DNA of 9,457 bases, taken from NCBI GenBank assembly GCA_031254445.1, contig JAIRUL010000192.1:1-9457 (forward strand), written 5' to 3'. The notes under the pieces are model-generated. The model was not told the DNA's origin. It was given only the letters and a program-made list of their open reading frames with translations, and made no database searches. The translations under genes were made by a program, and so were the position numbers. Origin of the DNA: Chitinispirillales bacterium. Lineage in GTDB: Bacteria > Fibrobacterota > Chitinivibrionia > Chitinivibrionales > Chitinispirillaceae. The first letter of the stretch is position 1. Each line of letters starts with the position of its first letter. This document shows, piece after piece, positions 1 to 6,594 of this stretch.

Positions 1-1
1 A

Positions 2-736
2 GCGCACGTCGCCGCCCGCGAGGTTACGAACATCATCGGCAAGGGCGCTTTCGTCTTCGTCTACATACTCTTCCTCTTTTTAGAGCAGAGGGGTTTCAGC
101 AACAAGTTCTTGGCGCTCACCCCCAAGTCCCGCAACCGCGAAGAGATAAGGGCCATAATCGCCCGCATAGACTCCGACGTGCGCACCTACATCGGCGTCA
201 AAACCCTCGCGAGCATCGCTACGGCCGCCGGCAGCTACATCGTATTCGCAAGCGTGGGGCTCAACTTCGCCAGCTTCTGGACGTTTCTAATATTCACCCT
301 GAACTACATCCCGTTCGTAGGCTCGATAGTGGCCACCGTCCTGCCCGCGCTCTTCGCGCTCATGCAGTACGAGAGCCTCGCGCCGTTTTGCATCATCCTG
401 ATAGGCGTGACCGCCGTCCAGCAATCCATAAGCAGCTTCTTCGAGCCGAGGTTCATGGGCGACAAACTGAACATGAGCCCGCTGGTAATCTTGCTCTCTT
501 TAGCCATGTGGAACCTCATTTGGGGCATCCCCGGCATGCTGATGTGCGTGCCGCTCACCGCGATAGCTATGATTATCTTCTCCTATTTCCCGCAGACAAG
601 GCCGATTGCGGTCGCGCTGTCGCGGACCGGGAAGATTCAGAAAGCGGTGGAGACGACGCGGATGGAGGCGGTGGCGGAGGAGGATGTGGCGGGGGGCGGT
701 GGCGGCGATGCGGTAGAGGCGGAATCAAAAGGTTAG
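2..736 (+). CDS. AI-2E/PerM family membrane transporter, C-terminal part (5' truncated by window)
   Basis: The frame is open from base 2 to the TAG at 734-736, so the gene starts outside the window and 244 codons are visible. A TTG at 110 is in frame but is internal, because the upstream residues already form a transmembrane helix (FVFVYILFLFL). The segments match the C-terminal half of the AI-2E/PerM/YdiK family: a hydrophobic stretch ending NYIPFVGSIVATVLPA, then FEPRFMGDKLNMSPLVIL, then a WNLIWGIPGMLMCVPL block near the end. The visible part holds about five to six membrane segments. Members are inner-membrane proteins proposed to export small molecules or ions; the substrate here cannot be told. 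The last 30 or so residues form an acidic, Gly-rich cytosolic-type tail (five consecutive Gly, then AVEAESKG) that is not part of the family core. The family call is firm and the substrate is unknown. Confidence 0.9.
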   Translation, partial: AHVAAREVTNIIGKGAFVFVYILFLFLEQRGFSNKFLALTPKSRNREEIRAIIARIDSDVRTYIGVKTLASIATAAGSYIVFASVGLNFASFWTFLIFTLNYIPFVGSIVATVLPALFALMQYESLAPFCIILIGVTAVQQSISSFFEPRFMGDKLNMSPLVILLSLAMWNLIWGIPGMLMCVPLTAIAMIIFSYFPQTRPIAVALSRTGKIQKAVETTRMEAVAEEDVAGGGGGDAVEAESKG

Positions 737-768
737 TGCCAACGATGTAGCAGGGTTATCGTTAATGC

Positions 769-791
769 CTTTAACTCCTTATAAAGTTTTT
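769..791 (+). terminator. Possible weak terminator of the transporter gene
   Basis: CTTTA (769-773) can pair with TAAAG (782-786), and five T follow at 787-791. The stem is only 5 bp and AT-rich, so it would be weak. It is listed because it is the only stem after the transporter with a T run directly behind it. Confidence 0.25.
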
Positions 792-898
792 AACTTCTTT
801 AAAGCCAAAGGTTTATATGGGGGAATGTATTTTCTGCAACTCCTGCGCCGTGGTTTATATGGCAGGGGCGCCGGCGGCATTTGCGCTGGTGCCGTAAG

Positions 899-916
899 GG
901 CGGGGCCAGCCCCGCC
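899..916. repeat. GC-rich perfect inverted repeat (hairpin)
   Basis: GGCGGGGC (899-906) is followed by CA and then its exact reverse complement GCCCCGCC (909-916). As a realistic hairpin this is a 7-bp all-G/C stem with loop CCAG. A second small stem, GTTGC (917-921) / GCAAC (928-932), abuts it. No T run follows, so it is not a standard intrinsic terminator. It could be a REP-like palindrome or an mRNA 3'-end structure. Confidence 0.55.
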
Positions 917-1000
917 GTTGCTTAGCGGCAACCCTGAATGGGGTACGGGACGCAATAGCAAACGCCAAAACCATTTCAAGAATTCCCAATATAATAATTT

Positions 1001-1040
1001 TTTTAAAATTTTGACTTTTCCCCGCGCGGTTATGTAGATT
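1001..1040 (+). promoter_or_regulatory. Candidate promoter and shared upstream box of the TPR gene
   Basis: TTGACT (1011-1016, 5/6 match to the sigma70 -35 box) is followed 18 bp later by TAGATT (1035-1040, 4/6 match to -10). It lies in the AT-rich stretch about 100 bp ahead of the TPR start. The box TTTTAAAATTTTGACTTT (1001-1018) reappears with one inserted G at 5677-5695, ahead of the next operon. A second candidate is TTGGCG (1075-1080), 16 bp, TATAAA (1097-1102). Which one is used cannot be decided from sequence. Confidence 0.4.
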
Positions 1041-1124
1041 AATATATATTATTATTTTAGGAATTTTTCGCGTTTTGGCGTTAACCGTCATAGAACTATA
1101 AATTAATAATATAAAAATTATCGC

Positions 1125-1132
1125 AAGGAGGG
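1125..1132 (+). promoter_or_regulatory. Strong Shine-Dalgarno of the TPR gene
   Basis: AAGGAGGG, with 8 nt to the ATG at 1141, is a near-ideal anti-SD match. It fixes the start codon of the long TPR reading frame and suggests efficient translation. Confidence 0.85.
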
Positions 1133-1140
1133 GGTGTCTA

Positions 1141-4100
1141 ATGGCATATCGGGTGAAAAGGCAATGGCAATGCGTTGCGGCTTTGGCGCTGTTCGTTTTA
1201 TCGCTGGCGTTTGGCGCGTTTGGCGACGAGGCGATGGAGAAGCTCATCAGCGAGGGCAAGTTTGACGCCGCGGTCAAGCACGGGGAGGCTATTGCGGCCG
1301 ACGACCGCACGGCCGACGTTTGGGTGATGCTCGGCGTCGCCTACGACAACGCGAAAGGCGACGCGGACGGGCGCGGCAAGGCCAAGAGCTGCTTCGAGAA
1401 CGCCATGAAGGCCAACCCCAGCCATCCGGGGCTGTACCTTGCCTACGGCAACTACGAGTTTAAGGGGGGGAACTTCCCCGCGGCCATCGGGCACTATCAG
1501 AAGAGCTTTCTCTTGGAGAGGAGCGCGGCGGCCGCCGAGGGCATCGCTAAGGCGGCCATTAGGGTCAACGACAAGGAGCGCGCCCGCGACGCCGCGGAGT
1601 CGGCAATCGACATCAACCCCGACGCGCTTGAATCGCGCGTCATTTTATCCGATATCCTCTACGACGTCAAGTCCTACGCCTCCGCCGCGCCGCACTTGGA
1701 GTACGTGGCCTCCAAGAAGGGCAAGGATATCGACATTTGGAGGAAGTTGGTCGTCTGCTACGAAAACACAAAGGATGCCGACAAGCTCGCCGCCGCCGAC
1801 GCGCAGATTATAGCGCTCGACCCAAAGGATGTCAAGTCGCGCCAGCGCCACGCCGACTACGCGATGGCAAAGGGCGATACCCAAACCGCGCTCAAGCTCT
1901 ACAAGGAGCTCGCGCTGCTCACGCCGAACGACGCCAAGCCGTTTAAGAATTTGTACGAGGCTTCGCTCAAAGAGGGCAACAAGAAAGACGGCATCACCTA
2001 CCTCAAAAATTACGTGCTGTTAGACTCGAGCAGCGCCGCCGCCATCGCGCAGCTAGCCGATTTGCTCTACGACTCCAAGGACACGGAGAGCGCGCTCATC
2101 GAGTACCGCAAGGCTATCAGGCGCGACGCGAACATCAAGGGCATCTACAAGAATTACACCACTATCCTCATAGATAAGAAGATAGACGAAGAGATAATCA
2201 AGGCCGTGCAGAAGGCCATAACGCTTAAAGAGGCCGACGCGGTCATGTACGCGGCGGCGGGGGACATCTACAAGAAGCGCAACGACAACCAAAACGCCAT
2301 CAAGATGTATCAGGCCGCCCTCGGCATAGACAAGCAGAATATGGGGCTCTTAGTCAAGCTGGCCGAGGCGCAGGCCGCGTCGGGCGACACCCGCAACGCG
2401 ATAGTCTCTTACGAGCAAATCGTCGTGCTCAACCAAAACGCCTCAGCCGAGTACAAGGTGCTGGGAGACTTGGTGACCAAGTCCGGCAAGGTCAAGGAGG
2501 GCATAGAGAACTACAAGAAGTACCTAGCCAAGGTTCCCGCCGATCAGGAGGTCGCGGTTAAGGTCGGGCTCTACGAGTACGGCAACAAGCAGTACAAGGA
2601 CGCCATATCCTATCTCTCCAAGGTGACCGACACGAAACAGATAACGACAGACGTGCTCTTCGCCCTCGGTGATTCATACAATAGGAACGGGGATTGCAAG
2701 CAGGCTGTTTCTTACTTTGAAAAGGTTCGGGCGGCGAATCCGCCTGCGGCGGTTTTAGCTAACACCCTGCGCCCGCTTGCCGCCTGTTACGAAAAGGCAG
2801 GCGATAAGGTCAAGGCCGCCGACGCCTACAGCGCTTATACGCAGCTGCCTAACGTTAAGGATGCCGACGCGTCCTACTTTGGGGCGTACTTGCGCGAAGA
2901 GACCGACATGAACGCCGCGGTTAGGCGGTACGAGGCCAACGCGAAAGCGTACCCGCGCGACGCCCGTAACTTTACGAGGCTCGGCCTCCACTACGCGAAA
3001 TCCGACGGCACGCTCTTTTTAGCGGTGAACAATTTGCGCACGGCCTCCTTGCTCTCCGACACCTCCGCCGTCGTGTGGAAGACGCTGGGCGACGTCTACG
3101 GCAAGCAGAAGAACACGGCCGGCGAACTGTCGGCCTATATGAAGTACCTGAGCCTCAAGCAGGAAAACGTGGCGGTCAGCAAGCGCGTCGGCACCATCCA
3201 GATTGAGCGCAAGCAGTACGCCGCCGGCGTGGCGAACCTTGAGAAAGCCGCCGCGGCCAAGCCCGACGACTACGAGGTCTGCATGATGCTCGCCACGGGT
3301 TACCTGAACACAAACAAGCAGCAGGAGGCCGCCTCCCAATTCAAGAAAGCGAAGTCGCTCAAACCCGACGATGTCTCCATCCGCCTGAGCCTCATAGAGG
3401 CGCTTGAGAAGTCCGGCGACGCCGACGGCGCGAAAGAGGAGAAGAAGTCCCTTGCCGACCTCGACCGCAAGATAGTCGCCGCCGACAAGAAAAACATTGA
3501 GTCGCGCCAGCGCATCGTCACCTACTGCAAGGCGAACAACGACAACGCCCGCGCCTACATCTACCTAAACGAGCTCGCGGAGCTTACGCCTAAGGATCCG
3601 GCCGTCTTCAAGAGCCTCTACGACATCGCCGTCGCGGACGGCAAGAAGAAAGAGGCAGTCGTCCACCTGAAGAAGTACATTGCGCTCAAGCCCGGCACCG
3701 CAGAGGCGCAGAAGAGCCTCGGCCTCCTGCTTTACGATGAGAAAGACTACGACGGCGCGCTCAACGCGTTTAGGGAGGCGCGCAAGGCCGACCCTGCGGT
3801 TAAGGGCATATATAAGGAATATATGACCGCCCTAACCCAAAAGAAGCTTGACAGCGAGCTTCTCACAGCCGGCACCGCCGCCATAGCCGTGAAAGAGCTT
3901 GACGCCGCCGGATACAAGGCGATGGGCGACATCTATACCAAGCAGGGCAAGCACGCCGACGCCGCCAAGATGTACAAGGGCGCGCTCGACATCGACAAGC
4001 AGAACACCGCGCTCCTCTCCACTTACGCAGAGAGCCAAGCGAAAGCCGGCGACCTCAAGGGCGCCTCCATCACCTACGAGCAAGTTCTCATGATGAACCA

Positions 4101-5583
4101 AAACGCCGTCAAGGAGTACAAGGAGCTCGGCGCGATTCAGGCGAGGCAGGGGAACCAAGATCAGGCGATGGCCAATTACAAGAAGTACTTGGACAAAAAC
4201 CCGTCCGACGAGGAGACCGCGCTTGCCGTGGGCAACCACGAGTACGGCAAGAAGCAGTACAAGAGCGCCGCCAAGTACTACGAGATGGTCAAGAAAGCCG
4301 ATTTTCAGAGCATCCAGTACCTGACAAGGCTCGGCGACTGCTACTATCAGTCCGAAAATTACAAAAAAGCCGCCGAGACGTTCGACAAGGCGCGCAAGGC
4401 GAAAGGCGTAACGTCCGTCGTCCTTAAAGACATCCTAAAGCCGCTAGCCGTCTCCTACGAGAAAGACAGCCAGCTGCCTAAGGCCGCCGAGGCCTACGCG
4501 GCCTACGTCGCCCTGCCCGGCGTGGTAGACCAGGAGGCCTCGTACAAGCGCGCGTTCCTCATCGAGAAGACCGACAAGGATCAGGCGGTGAGGGCCTACA
4601 ACGCCAACACCAAGGCTTTCCCGAGGGACGCCCGCAACTTCGTGCGCCTCGGCGCGATTTACGGGCAGAAAAAAGAGACGCAGGCGCAGGCCGCCGACAA
4701 CCTTGGCGCCGCCGTTAAGCTCGTAGACAACGACGCGGCCGTTTGGCTGCAGTTAGCGCAGGCCAGCGGCAAGCTAAACAGGACCGACGCGGAGCTCGCC
4801 GCTTACAAGAGGTACTTCCAGCTCAAGCCGCAAGACCTAACCGTGACCCGCCGCATGGGCGAGATACAGCACGAGAAGAAGATGTACTCCGAAGCCATCA
4901 CGAACTTGGAGATATACCTGACCACAAACGATAAGGACGTCAAGGTGCTGGTAATGCTGGCCGACGCCTACGAGGGCACAAACCGCCAGCAGAGGACGAC
5001 GGAGCTCCTTGCCAAAGCCCGGAGCCTAAACGGCAACGACCCCGACGTCCGCGAGCGCCTCTACAAGATGTACAAGAGGGAGGGCAAGAAAGACCTTGCC
5101 GAGGCCGAAATCAAGGAGTTGGTCAACCTCTCCAAAGACAACAAGCACCGCCTGATGCTATGCGGCGACTTAGTTCAGGCCGGAAAGTTAGACGAAGCAG
5201 CCAGAGTTGCGAACGATATCAAAAAGAGCGACCCGACGAACTTCGACGGCCTAATGGCGCTCGCCTCCATCCAGCGCCTGCAGAAGAAGTATCAAGACGC
5301 AATAGAGACCTACAAGTTGGTTTTCTTCGCCAACGACAAGTACGCCCCCGCCCTAGCCGGCCGCGCCGAAGCGCACTTCGCGCTGGCCGAGTACGACAGG
5401 GCCGAGACATACTACAAAAGGGCCCTATCAATCGACCCTAAAATGGCGTCAGCCGAACTAGGCCTGTCCAGGGTTTACAAAGCGCTAAAAAACAAAGACC
5501 TGCAAGCGCAGCACCTGAACAGGGCAAAGCTATTGGACCCAAACAACAAGGCGATTCAGGACGAATTGAAGCTGTTGAAGTAG
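1141..5583 (+). CDS. Giant exported tetratricopeptide-repeat (TPR) protein with internal tandem duplication
   Basis: The protein has 1480 residues. Residues 1-28 are a signal peptide: Arg/Lys-rich start, hydrophobic ALALFVLSLAFGAF, probable cleavage near AFG/DE. The rest is almost wholly helical TPR-type repeats with the usual Y, A, L and P spacing, for example YDRAETYYKRALSIDPK near residue 1420. No enzymatic motif is visible. An N-terminal TPR stretch (about 30-228) is followed by two homologous blocks (about 229-783 and 784-1338). Markers keep a constant offset: SRQR 233/788, Y-E-Q 424/979, IDKQN 396/951, PRDARNF 605/1161. The tail after about 1333 may hold the start of a third block before a more canonical TPR end. 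The start is set by a strong Shine-Dalgarno. TPR arrays bind other proteins, so a periplasmic scaffold role is likely; the partners are unknown. The 1464-1470 run of seven G is in frame. The gene has its own upstream promoter zone and a 141-bp gap behind it. Confidence 0.9.
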   Translation: MAYRVKRQWQCVAALALFVLSLAFGAFGDEAMEKLISEGKFDAAVKHGEAIAADDRTADVWVMLGVAYDNAKGDADGRGKAKSCFENAMKANPSHPGLYLAYGNYEFKGGNFPAAIGHYQKSFLLERSAAAAEGIAKAAIRVNDKERARDAAESAIDINPDALESRVILSDILYDVKSYASAAPHLEYVASKKGKDIDIWRKLVVCYENTKDADKLAAADAQIIALDPKDVKSRQRHADYAMAKGDTQTALKLYKELALLTPNDAKPFKNLYEASLKEGNKKDGITYLKNYVLLDSSSAAAIAQLADLLYDSKDTESALIEYRKAIRRDANIKGIYKNYTTILIDKKIDEEIIKAVQKAITLKEADAVMYAAAGDIYKKRNDNQNAIKMYQAALGIDKQNMGLLVKLAEAQAASGDTRNAIVSYEQIVVLNQNASAEYKVLGDLVTKSGKVKEGIENYKKYLAKVPADQEVAVKVGLYEYGNKQYKDAISYLSKVTDTKQITTDVLFALGDSYNRNGDCKQAVSYFEKVRAANPPAAVLANTLRPLAACYEKAGDKVKAADAYSAYTQLPNVKDADASYFGAYLREETDMNAAVRRYEANAKAYPRDARNFTRLGLHYAKSDGTLFLAVNNLRTASLLSDTSAVVWKTLGDVYGKQKNTAGELSAYMKYLSLKQENVAVSKRVGTIQIERKQYAAGVANLEKAAAAKPDDYEVCMMLATGYLNTNKQQEAASQFKKAKSLKPDDVSIRLSLIEALEKSGDADGAKEEKKSLADLDRKIVAADKKNIESRQRIVTYCKANNDNARAYIYLNELAELTPKDPAVFKSLYDIAVADGKKKEAVVHLKKYIALKPGTAEAQKSLGLLLYDEKDYDGALNAFREARKADPAVKGIYKEYMTALTQKKLDSELLTAGTAAIAVKELDAAGYKAMGDIYTKQGKHADAAKMYKGALDIDKQNTALLSTYAESQAKAGDLKGASITYEQVLMMNQNAVKEYKELGAIQARQGNQDQAMANYKKYLDKNPSDEETALAVGNHEYGKKQYKSAAKYYEMVKKADFQSIQYLTRLGDCYYQSENYKKAAETFDKARKAKGVTSVVLKDILKPLAVSYEKDSQLPKAAEAYAAYVALPGVVDQEASYKRAFLIEKTDKDQAVRAYNANTKAFPRDARNFVRLGAIYGQKKETQAQAADNLGAAVKLVDNDAAVWLQLAQASGKLNRTDAELAAYKRYFQLKPQDLTVTRRMGEIQHEKKMYSEAITNLEIYLTTNDKDVKVLVMLADAYEGTNRQQRTTELLAKARSLNGNDPDVRERLYKMYKREGKKDLAEAEIKELVNLSKDNKHRLMLCGDLVQAGKLDEAARVANDIKKSDPTNFDGLMALASIQRLQKKYQDAIETYKLVFFANDKYAPALAGRAEAHFALAEYDRAETYYKRALSIDPKMASAELGLSRVYKALKNKDLQAQHLNRAKLLDPNNKAIQDELKLLK

Positions 5584-5594
5584 GCTTTGCGGGG

Positions 5595-5644
5595 TTGACG
5601 TTGATGTTGACTTTGACTTTGTGTGGCGGCTTTAGCCGCCACAC
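5595..5644. repeat. Dispersed repeat copy 1: TTGACN hexamer array plus 10-bp hairpin
   Basis: Four hexamers in tandem (TTGACG, TTGATG, TTGACT, TTGACT) plus TTG run from 5595 to 5621. They lead straight into a perfect hairpin: GTGTGGCGGC (5621-5630), loop TTTA, GCCGCCACAC (5635-5644). The same unit minus the TTGATG hexamer is at 9414-9457, otherwise base for base. Both copies lie downstream of a stop codon in the same orientation. The hairpin could terminate transcription or protect mRNA ends, but no T run follows it directly. Confidence 0.85.
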
Positions 5645-5676
5645 GTTATGAAGCCGTAGGCTTCGTCTGAAAAAGA

Positions 5677-5717
5677 TTTTAAAGATTTTGACTTTAATTT
5701 TTTTTTTGATTTAGAAC
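5677..5717 (+). promoter_or_regulatory. Candidate promoter of the envelope operon with box shared with the TPR gene
   Basis: TTTTAAAGATTTTGACTTT (5677-5695) matches the box at 1001-1018 except for one extra G. It contains TTGACT (5688-5693), and 18 bp later TAGAAC (5712-5717, 4/6 to -10), the same geometry as the candidate at 1011-1040. A start about 7 nt after that -10 would fall at the ATG of 5725, giving a leaderless or nearly leaderless transcript. This agrees with the lack of a Shine-Dalgarno there. The ten-T run lies in the spacer. Confidence 0.35.
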
Positions 5718-5724
5718 GGCGCGT

Positions 5725-6594
5725 ATGAAATCTACCCCCCCCCGTCCGTCATTATTACCGCTAGTAGTATTGTTGACTGCATGGGCAGGATACGCATACG
5801 CCGACACCGGCAACTCCGGCAACCCTAACATCCCCGACAGCCCTAACGCTACCGCGATAATCCCTCAGCGTTTAGGCGTCCTAAGCGCCGAGGTGTTCTT
5901 GTACGATGTTTCCGCCGGCGGCGTCTTCGAGTATCGCGACGACTGGAGCCGTCTCGCGTCGCGCCGCGCGGTTGTATCCGCGTCTTTAGCGCTCAAGCGG
6001 ATGGGTTACGACCCTGCGGTCATCCCCGACGGGTCACCGTCCCCGTCTGCGGCGGCGCCCCGCGTAGGTTTGGGGTTAGCCGAGGTTTCGGCGTCAGCGG
6101 CAGGCGGCGATCTCATGCGCTTCTTCCGCGCCAAGGCGAAGATGCGCTACCACTGCGCGGCGTTCAGGAGCCGTTTCTATATGGACAGGTCTATGTACAA
6201 TGCCGTCGACAGCGCGGGCGGCATATTGGTTTATTCTTCTACGCTGGCGGACACAATTAAGTATTCGATAGGGCCGGTCGATACGTTGTGCGACCGCTAC
6301 GGGGTCGACGGGTTTGTGTACGTTTACGGTTTTGAAGAGAAGTTTTCGCAGTTGCGCCGGCAGGCTTTGGGGGTTGCGCCGGTCGATTCGGCGCGGCTGG
6401 CGGCGGGGGAGCGGGGGCGTGCGAAGAATAGGCGCAGGGGCAAAGCGCCGCCGCCAGAGAGGGCGTTTGTCGCGGCTATTCTTGTCGGCAGGGACGGGCG
6501 CGTGCTATGGTATAAGGATTTGGCTGTGGCGGGCAGGTTGGATTTGAGGTCGGATGAGCACTCTAGGGTTGTTATCGGGGAGCTTTTTGAATGA
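5725..6594 (+). CDS. Exported protein of unknown function, first gene of a three-gene operon
   Basis: This 289-residue protein has a signal peptide (MKST, Pro-rich stretch, LLPLVVLLTAWAGYAYA, likely cleavage before D27). The mature part starts with a low-complexity Asn/Pro/Ser linker, then LGVLSAEVFLYDVSAGGVFEY with RDDWS at residues 71-75. Near the C-terminus come YGVDGFVYVYGF and GRDGRVLWYKDL (W262). An N-terminal SAGG..E.RDDW block plus a late 'DGRVLWY' strand recalls uncharacterised exported proteins of other Gram-negatives; this is from memory and unverified, and I give no family name. An Arg-rich loop lies at about 229-250. No lipobox or catalytic motif is seen. There is no Shine-Dalgarno before the ATG, and codons 4-7 contain nine consecutive C (5735-5743). 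Its stop overlaps the protease start by ATGA, so the two are probably translated together. Confidence 0.8.
   Translation: MKSTPPRPSLLPLVVLLTAWAGYAYADTGNSGNPNIPDSPNATAIIPQRLGVLSAEVFLYDVSAGGVFEYRDDWSRLASRRAVVSASLALKRMGYDPAVIPDGSPSPSAAAPRVGLGLAEVSASAAGGDLMRFFRAKAKMRYHCAAFRSRFYMDRSMYNAVDSAGGILVYSSTLADTIKYSIGPVDTLCDRYGVDGFVYVYGFEEKFSQLRRQALGVAPVDSARLAAGERGRAKNRRRGKAPPPERAFVAAILVGRDGRVLWYKDLAVAGRLDLRSDEHSRVVIGELFE
6577..6594 (+). promoter_or_regulatory. Internal Shine-Dalgarno and ATGA coupling site of the protease gene
   Basis: GGGGAG (6577-6582) lies 8 nt before the ATG at 6591, inside the last codons of the upstream gene. The ATG shares bases with that gene's TGA (ATGA, 6591-6594). This layout supports the chosen start and translational coupling. 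Confidence 0.65.

Larger units (their letters stand above)
737..1140. other. 404-bp intergenic region: weak hairpins, GC-rich palindrome island, AT-rich promoter zone
   Basis: I see no convincing gene here. Just after the transporter stop there is a 6-bp stem (AACGAT 741-746 / ATCGTT 758-763) and a weak AT-rich stem (CTTTA 769-773 / TAAAG 782-786) followed by five T. The 11-mer GGTTTATATGG occurs twice, at 810-820 and 852-862. From about 861 to 955 the DNA is GC-rich and contains a strong hairpin at 899-916. From about 975 to 1125 composition flips to very AT-rich, with candidate promoters and the ribosome binding site of the TPR gene. The 90-codon reading frame at 765-1037 crosses all of these zones and looks like chance. 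Confidence 0.6.
5584..5724. other. Intergenic region between TPR gene and envelope operon
   Basis: This 141-bp gap holds, in order: the TTGACN hexamer array and perfect hairpin (5595-5644); a small stem GAAGCC (5650-5655) / GGCTTC (5659-5664) with loop GTA; a tandem 9-mer AAAGATTTT (5672-5680 and 5681-5689); a promoter-like TTGACT; and ten consecutive T (5698-5707). No RNA gene is recognised. Confidence 0.6.

Noticed and set aside
765..1037. 90-codon + strand reading frame in the gap before the TPR gene, and opposite-strand frames over the same DNA
   Set aside because: It crosses a GC-rich hairpin and an AT-rich promoter zone, has no Shine-Dalgarno, no recognisable domain and a skewed composition.
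5621..5644. Hairpin as a classical intrinsic terminator
   Set aside because: The stem is strong but the next bases are GTTATG, not a T run, so it is listed as a repeat instead.
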